NCBI GenBank assembly: GCA_947166655.1
Contig: CAMVFC010000023.1
Coordinates: 1 to 36,713 of the forward strand
DNA from: an uncultured Prevotellaceae bacterium
GTDB taxonomy: Bacteria > Bacteroidota > Bacteroidia > Bacteroidales > Bacteroidaceae
Direction of reading: 5' to 3'
Length of the DNA stretch: 36,713 bases
Below, piece after piece: positions 33,083-36,713 of the stretch. Below the pieces are notes generated by a model. That model was not told where the DNA came from. It saw only the letters and a program-made list of their open reading frames with translations, and did not search any database. Both the position numbers and the translations under genes were made by a program. Each line of letters begins with the position of its first letter. Positions within the stretch are counted from its first letter, which is position 1.

Positions 33083-34041
33083 AACATGCAACTGAAGGAA
33101 TCCACGATACCGACGAGGTGGCGTTCTGCATCGACGACGAGCACTGCGTGTATCTTGTTCTGGTGCATAATACGCTGTATCTCGCTGATCTTTGTCTCCT
33201 CGGACACGCACTTCGGCGTGCGCGTCATCACCTCCTCCACCGTCACGCTGAAGAAGCGTTGCTGCAGGCGCTCCATGGCACGCCGCACGTCGCCGTCCGT
33301 GATGATACCCTGCACCTGGCCGTCTTTCACGGGGACGACGAGGCCGAGTCGAGAGCGACTCACCAGTATCACAGCTTCCGACAGCGGTGTCTGCAACTCA
33401 CATACGGGAAGATCTTCGGTGCGCATGACGTCGCGCGCCTTCATCAGCAGACGTCGTCCCAGTGAGCCTCCGGGGTGAAACTGCGCGAAGTCACGGGCCC
33501 GGAAATGGCGCACTTGCATCAGGGCCACGGCCAGCGCATCGCCAAAAGCCAGCTGCGCGGTGGTGGAGCTGGTCGGTGCGAGGTTCAGGGGGCATGCTTC
33601 GTGCTCGACGTGCACCAGCAGATGATAGTCACTGTTGCGCGCCAACAACGAATCGGCGTTGCCCGAGATGCCCACCAGCGTAATGCCCTGCTCGCGGAGC
33701 TGGGGAATGAAACGCAGGAGTTCGTCGGTCTGTCCGCTGTTAGACAGGGCCAGCACGATGTCCGAACGTGTGATCATGCCCAGGTCACCGTGGTAAGCAT
33801 CGAGGGGGTTCAAATAGAAAGCGGGCGTACCCGTGCTGGCCAGTGTCGCTGCAATCTTTGCACCGACATGTCCGCTCTTGCCCACTCCCGTCACAATGAC
33901 TTTTCCCTGGCAGTGGAGAATGAGGTCTACCACACGCCCGAAGGTATCGTCCAGCTGGGGAATGAGAGCAAGAATCGCCTCCGCCTCATCGCGCAGGCAT
34001 CGTTCGGCCACAGCATGGGTGTCTATATCATTAACCGTCAT
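33079..34041 (-). CDS. kdsD: Arabinose-5-phosphate isomerase
   Basis: 320 residues. Converts ribulose-5-phosphate to arabinose-5-phosphate, the first dedicated step towards Kdo of lipopolysaccharide. The SIS domain (about 35-185) has GKVIVTGVGKSGHVGAKIA and LALSNSGQTDELL; HPGGSLGRRLL leads into two CBS domains (about 205-320; GIITDGDVRR, HAVLVVDAERHLVGIVD). It is the standard KdsD/KpsF layout. It starts 17 bases after the kdsA stop, and the next gene is coupled to it. Confidence 0.96.
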   Translation of the reverse strand: MTVNDIDTHAVAERCLRDEAEAILALIPQLDDTFGRVVDLILHCQGKVIVTGVGKSGHVGAKIAATLASTGTPAFYLNPLDAYHGDLGMITRSDIVLALSNSGQTDELLRFIPQLREQGITLVGISGNADSLLARNSDYHLLVHVEHEACPLNLAPTSSTTAQLAFGDALAVALMQVRHFRARDFAQFHPGGSLGRRLLMKARDVMRTEDLPVCELQTPLSEAVILVSRSRLGLVVPVKDGQVQGIITDGDVRRAMERLQQRFFSVTVEEVMTRTPKCVSEETKISEIQRIMHQNKIHAVLVVDAERHLVGIVDSFSCML

Positions 34042-34058
34042 ACACTTTTTCCGTATTA

Positions 34059-34823
34059 TTATATCAGAGCACGCGCCACCGTCTCCAAATCCTCCAGGCG
34101 CAACATGTTCGGGCCGTCGCTCAGCGCATGGTCGGGGTCGGGATGCGTCTCAAAGAAGTAGCCCGTAGCGCCGAAGGCCTTAGCCGCCAGTGCCATGGCC
34201 GGCACGAACTCACGATTGCCGCCCGTCTTACCTCCGGCAGCGCCCGGACGCTGAACGCTGTGCGTACAGTCCATGATGACGCGCGGCGTCCACCGAAGCA
34301 TATCGGGGATATTCCGGAAATCGACGACCAGATTGTTGTAGCCAAAGGAGTTGCCGCGCTCAGTCAGCCAGACGTCGGAGCATCCGCTCTCGCGGCATTT
34401 CTGCACGGGGTACTGCATATCGACTCCCGAGAGGAACTGCGCTTTCTTCACGTTGACAGTCTTTCCTGTGCGTGCGGCCGCCACGAGGAGGTCGGTCTGC
34501 CGGCAGAGGAAAGCAGGAATCTGCAAGACATCAACGACTTCGGCTGCGGGCTGGGCCTGCCACGACTCGTGGATATCTGTGAGCAGGGGCAGGCCGTGTT
34601 TGCTGCGGACGTCATCCAGCATCTGCAGGCCTCGCTCCAGGCCCGGACCGCGGAACGAGGACAGACTGGTGCGGTTGGCCTTGTCAAAGGATGCCTTGAA
34701 ATAGATCTCAAGCCCATACTTTTCCCGCAGGCGTACCAGCTCTGCCGCCACTTCGTCCAGCAATCCTGCGCTTTCGATGACACAGGGACCGGCAATGAAC
34801 AAAGGCTTTATTTTTTGCTCCAT
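34059..34823 (-). CDS. kdsA: Kdo-8-phosphate synthase
   Basis: 254 residues. Condenses arabinose-5-phosphate with phosphoenolpyruvate to Kdo-8-phosphate. Family blocks: FIAGPCVIES, YFKASFDKANRTS, the FRGPGLERGL loop, LLTDIHESWQ, IPAFLCRQTDLLVAAA, VKKAQFLS and the end block FFETHPDPDHALSDGPNM. An ATG at 34835 would add four residues; the one at 34823 is preferred because it gives the usual opening, though both lie after the -7 box. First gene of kdsA-kdsD-cardiolipin synthase. Confidence 0.97.
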   Translation of the reverse strand: MEQKIKPLFIAGPCVIESAGLLDEVAAELVRLREKYGLEIYFKASFDKANRTSLSSFRGPGLERGLQMLDDVRSKHGLPLLTDIHESWQAQPAAEVVDVLQIPAFLCRQTDLLVAAARTGKTVNVKKAQFLSGVDMQYPVQKCRESGCSDVWLTERGNSFGYNNLVVDFRNIPDMLRWTPRVIMDCTHSVQRPGAAGGKTGGNREFVPAMALAAKAFGATGYFFETHPDPDHALSDGPNMLRLEDLETVARALI

Positions 34824-34851
34824 AAGAGGTATCATTAACACTTTTGGACTG

Positions 34852-34859
34852 CAAAAATA
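34852..34859 (-). promoter_or_regulatory. -7 box, kdsA operon
   Basis: TATTTTTG on the minus strand, 28 bases before the ATG at 34823 and 16 before that at 34835. Confidence 0.55.
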
Positions 34860-34933
34860 CGTGAAAACAAGCAGGCACGCAAGTTTTCACGCAAAAAAGC
34901 GTAAAGATTGTAGAGGATTCGGTCAAAAAATTG

Positions 34934-34941
34934 TACTTTTG
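34934..34941 (+). promoter_or_regulatory. -7 box, MaoC-dapA
   Basis: TACTTTTG on the plus strand, 50 bases before the MaoC ATG; divergent from the kdsA promoter. Confidence 0.55.
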
Positions 34942-34991
34942 CAGCGGATTTGACAGAAACATACATCGCTATATCGCAATATAAACAGTTT

Positions 34992-35459
34992 ATGAACCCC
35001 GTTATCATCAATTGCTACGAGGACTTTGAGCAGCTCCTGGGAAAGGAGATCGGTGTCTCAGACTACCTGCAAATCGACCAGGCACGCATCAATCTTTTTG
35101 CCGACGCCACACTGGACCACCAATGGATTCACGTCGATGAGGAGCGCTGCAAACAGGAAAGTCCCTTCAAACAGACCATCGTCCACGGCTATCTGACGCT
35201 CTCTCTGCTGCCCTATCTGTGGGGACAGATCATTCAGGTGAACAACCTGGAACGGCTGGTCAACTACGGCATGGACGACATGAAGTTCGGGCAACCCGTC
35301 CTGAGCGGCCAGAGCGTACGCATGTCCACCTCCATGAAAGCACTGGCGAACCTGAGAGGTGCCATCCGGATGAGCATACGTTTTAAGATCGAGATTAAGG
35401 AAACCGAAAAGACTGCGTTGGAGGGCACCGCCACATTCGTGTACTTCTTCAAGAAATAA
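34992..35459 (+). CDS. MaoC-family (R)-specific enoyl hydratase-like protein
   Basis: 155 residues, a single hot-dog fold. The hydratase motif FADATLDHQWIHVDEERC gives the catalytic Asp and His pair, and HGYLTLSLLP is the second family block. Members hydrate (R)-enoyl-CoA or related thioesters; the exact substrate is not evident. The ATG at 34992 is chosen over a weaker upstream start. dapA starts 38 bases after the stop and may be co-transcribed. Confidence 0.9.
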   Translation: MNPVIINCYEDFEQLLGKEIGVSDYLQIDQARINLFADATLDHQWIHVDEERCKQESPFKQTIVHGYLTLSLLPYLWGQIIQVNNLERLVNYGMDDMKFGQPVLSGQSVRMSTSMKALANLRGAIRMSIRFKIEIKETEKTALEGTATFVYFFKK

Positions 35460-35497
35460 CCCCAAGCCCCTACTTGCACACAAACACCTCGAACCAC

Positions 35498-36391
35498 ATG
35501 GCACAGAACAAATTCCGAGGCTTGGGCATCGCCCTCATCACTCCCTTCCGCGCAGACGGCAGCATCGACGAGCAGGCGCTGGTGCGACTGGTGGAATACC
35601 AGATTCGCAGCGGTGCCGATTTCCTTTGCATCATGGGCACGACAGCCGAGACGCCCACGCTGACGCCCGATGAAAAACGATGGCTGAAGACGACGCTCGT
35701 AGAGAGAGTGGCTGGGCGCGTGCCGCTCTTGATGGGCTGCGGAGGCAACTGCACGGCAGCCGTCGTCCGCGAGCTGCAGGAGACAGACTGGACAGGCATC
35801 GACGGCGTACTGTCGGTATGTCCCATGTACAACAAGCCTTCGCAGGAAGGGCTCTACCAGCATTTCCGCGCCATCGCCGAAGCATCGCCCGTGCCCGTAG
35901 TATTATATAATGTACCCGGGCGCACGGGCGTAAACATGACGGCCGAGACCACACTCCGCCTGGCACGCGACATGGAGAACATCGTCGCCATCAAGGAAGC
36001 CAGCGGCAACATCACCCAGATGGACGACATCATCAAGAACAAGCCCGAGGGCTTCGACGTCATTTCGGGCGACGACGGCATCACCTTCCCGCTGATCACG
36101 CTGGGAGCCGTCGGCGTCATCTCCGTCATCGGCAACGCCCTGCCCAGAGAGTTTTCGCGCATGGTGCGCCTGGCCCTGCAGGGCGACTATGCATCGGCGC
36201 TGCACATCCACCACCAGTTCACGGAGCTCTTCAAGCTGCTCTTTGTCGACGGCAACCCCGCCGGCGTGAAAGCCATGCTTCATGCGATGGGGATGATAGA
36301 GAACCAGTTGCGCCTGCCCCTCGTGCCCACACGCCTCACCACGATGGAAAAGATCTCCGAAATCGTCCATCGGCTGGGCATCAAGTACTGA
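35498..36391 (+). CDS. dapA: 4-hydroxy-tetrahydrodipicolinate synthase
   Basis: 297 residues. Joins pyruvate and aspartate semialdehyde in the lysine and diaminopimelate path. TIM-barrel blocks ALITPFRADGSID, MGTTAETPTLTPDEK (GTTAE in place of the usual GTTGE), Tyr137 in VVLYNVPGRTGV and the Schiff-base Lys166 in VAIKEASGN. Full length. The opening MAQNKFRGLG at 35498 is the natural start; an upstream in-frame start adds 8 unlikely residues. It also feeds peptidoglycan through meso-diaminopimelate. Confidence 0.97.
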   Translation: MAQNKFRGLGIALITPFRADGSIDEQALVRLVEYQIRSGADFLCIMGTTAETPTLTPDEKRWLKTTLVERVAGRVPLLMGCGGNCTAAVVRELQETDWTGIDGVLSVCPMYNKPSQEGLYQHFRAIAEASPVPVVLYNVPGRTGVNMTAETTLRLARDMENIVAIKEASGNITQMDDIIKNKPEGFDVISGDDGITFPLITLGAVGVISVIGNALPREFSRMVRLALQGDYASALHIHHQFTELFKLLFVDGNPAGVKAMLHAMGMIENQLRLPLVPTRLTTMEKISEIVHRLGIKY

Positions 36392-36493
36392 CGCTCCGCC
36401 AAGACTCCCCTCAGAAAAGCCTCCCAGAGAGTTTTTATGGGCAGACCAAGCACTTTTTTGCTGAAAAAATTTGGTCATGTGGCAAGAAAGCAT

Positions 36494-36501
36494 TACCTTT
36501 G
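36494..36501 (+). promoter_or_regulatory. -7 box, tRNA-Ser
   Basis: TACCTTTG, 30 bases upstream of the tRNA, matching TAnnTTTG. Confidence 0.55.
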
Positions 36502-36531
36502 CACCCGCAAAACTCAGAAAGCACACCACGA

Positions 36532-36619
36532 GGAGAGATGCTCGAGTGGCTGAAGAGGCACGCCTGGAAAGCGTGTAACCGTCCAAAGCGGTTCCGGGGT
36601 TCGAATCCCCGTCTCTCCG
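36532..36619 (+). tRNA. tRNA-Ser(GGA)
   Basis: The acceptor stem GGAGAGA (36532-36538) pairs with TCTCTCC (36612-36618), with discriminator G. The anticodon arm CACGC-CTGGAAA-GCGTG gives anticodon GGA (reads UCC and UCU). A long variable arm AACC...GGTT marks a class II tRNA, and the T arm CGGGG-TTCGAAT-CCCCG is perfect. The CCA end is not encoded, as is common in this group. Confidence 0.96.
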
Positions 36620-36651
36620 CGAACAGCGTGCCTTAACGAGTAGAGCGCTAT

Positions 36652-36678
36652 GTACAGTGACATGGGAAAGTCCTGTAC
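36652..36678. other. Hairpin downstream of tRNA-Ser
   Basis: GTACAG (36652-36657) pairs with CTGTAC (36673-36678). Twelve bases on, TTCGAATCCCC (36690-36700) repeats the T-loop region of the tRNA, but its flanks do not form a T stem. It may be a tRNA-derived scrap or an attachment-type repeat; the window ends too soon to judge. Confidence 0.3.
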
Positions 36679-36713
36679 GGCCAGCTCCCTTCGAATCCCC
36701 CAGGGCTTGACCG

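Noticed and set aside
36444-36476. Terminator after dapA (GACCAA/TTGGTC hairpin)
   Set aside because: Arms are 6 bases with a large AT-rich loop and no U-run follows.
36621-36713. Second tRNA gene
   Set aside because: A T-loop-like sequence is present but neither a T stem nor an acceptor stem can be formed.

Overview
The window looks like a piece of the main chromosome of a Bacteroidales bacterium, most likely a GC-rich member of the Prevotella group. Reasons: about a dozen start regions carry the Bacteroidetes -7 box TAnnTTTG and no convincing Shine-Dalgarno sequence; the lineage-typical families DUF4270 and DUF3298 and a TonB-dependent receptor are present; a streptopain-type C10 protease ends in a tail that resembles type IX secretion sorting domains; and AT-rich, repeat-laden gaps separate GC-rich genes. 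I see 34 protein genes and one tRNA. There is no phage, no complete insertion sequence and no CRISPR array.

Layout. 1-3574: repeat-rich left edge with a small inverted-repeat element, a secreted GH16 glucanase and a TonB-dependent receptor. 3782-7833: ridA, a DUF4270 lipoprotein coupled to a lone glycogen-synthase N-terminal domain, then panC-panD (pantothenate precursors). 8088-13583 (minus): methylmalonyl-CoA epimerase, then a kdgK-eda unit (lower Entner-Doudoroff route for uronic acids) continuing into a DUF3298 lipoprotein, a C10 protease and an HD-domain hydrolase. 13756-17453 (plus): NhaC antiporter, rsmG, a metallo-beta-lactamase-fold hydrolase and apbE, the last three joined by 4-base overlaps. 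18052-22909 (minus): pheS, a FetA-like ATPase, aguB, aguA and a FetB permease; the agmatine-to-putrescine pair sits between the two halves of the exporter and is bounded on both sides by 7-bp repeat arrays. 23033-24985: a lipoprotein and murB. 24994-26220 (minus): an outer-membrane barrel protein. 26342-31730 (plus): nth, pgk, a membrane-anchored substrate-binding protein and a large TPR protein. 31727-34823 (minus): kdsA, kdsD and a phospholipase-D-type cardiolipin synthase (Kdo and envelope lipid synthesis). 34992-36391: a MaoC hydratase and dapA, followed by tRNA-Ser(GGA).

Together the genes cover polysaccharide and uronate use, envelope building, amino-acid, vitamin and polyamine supply, and succinate/propionate-type metabolism. 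No classical defence or mobile system is visible. The most unusual content lies between genes. Two arrays with unrelated sequence share one design, a 16-bp quasi-palindrome (6-4-6) repeated every 22 bp, and both sit between the 3' ends of converging genes. All three convergent junctions that leave room for extra DNA carry repeats, while the other three are packed to within 8 bp or overlap.
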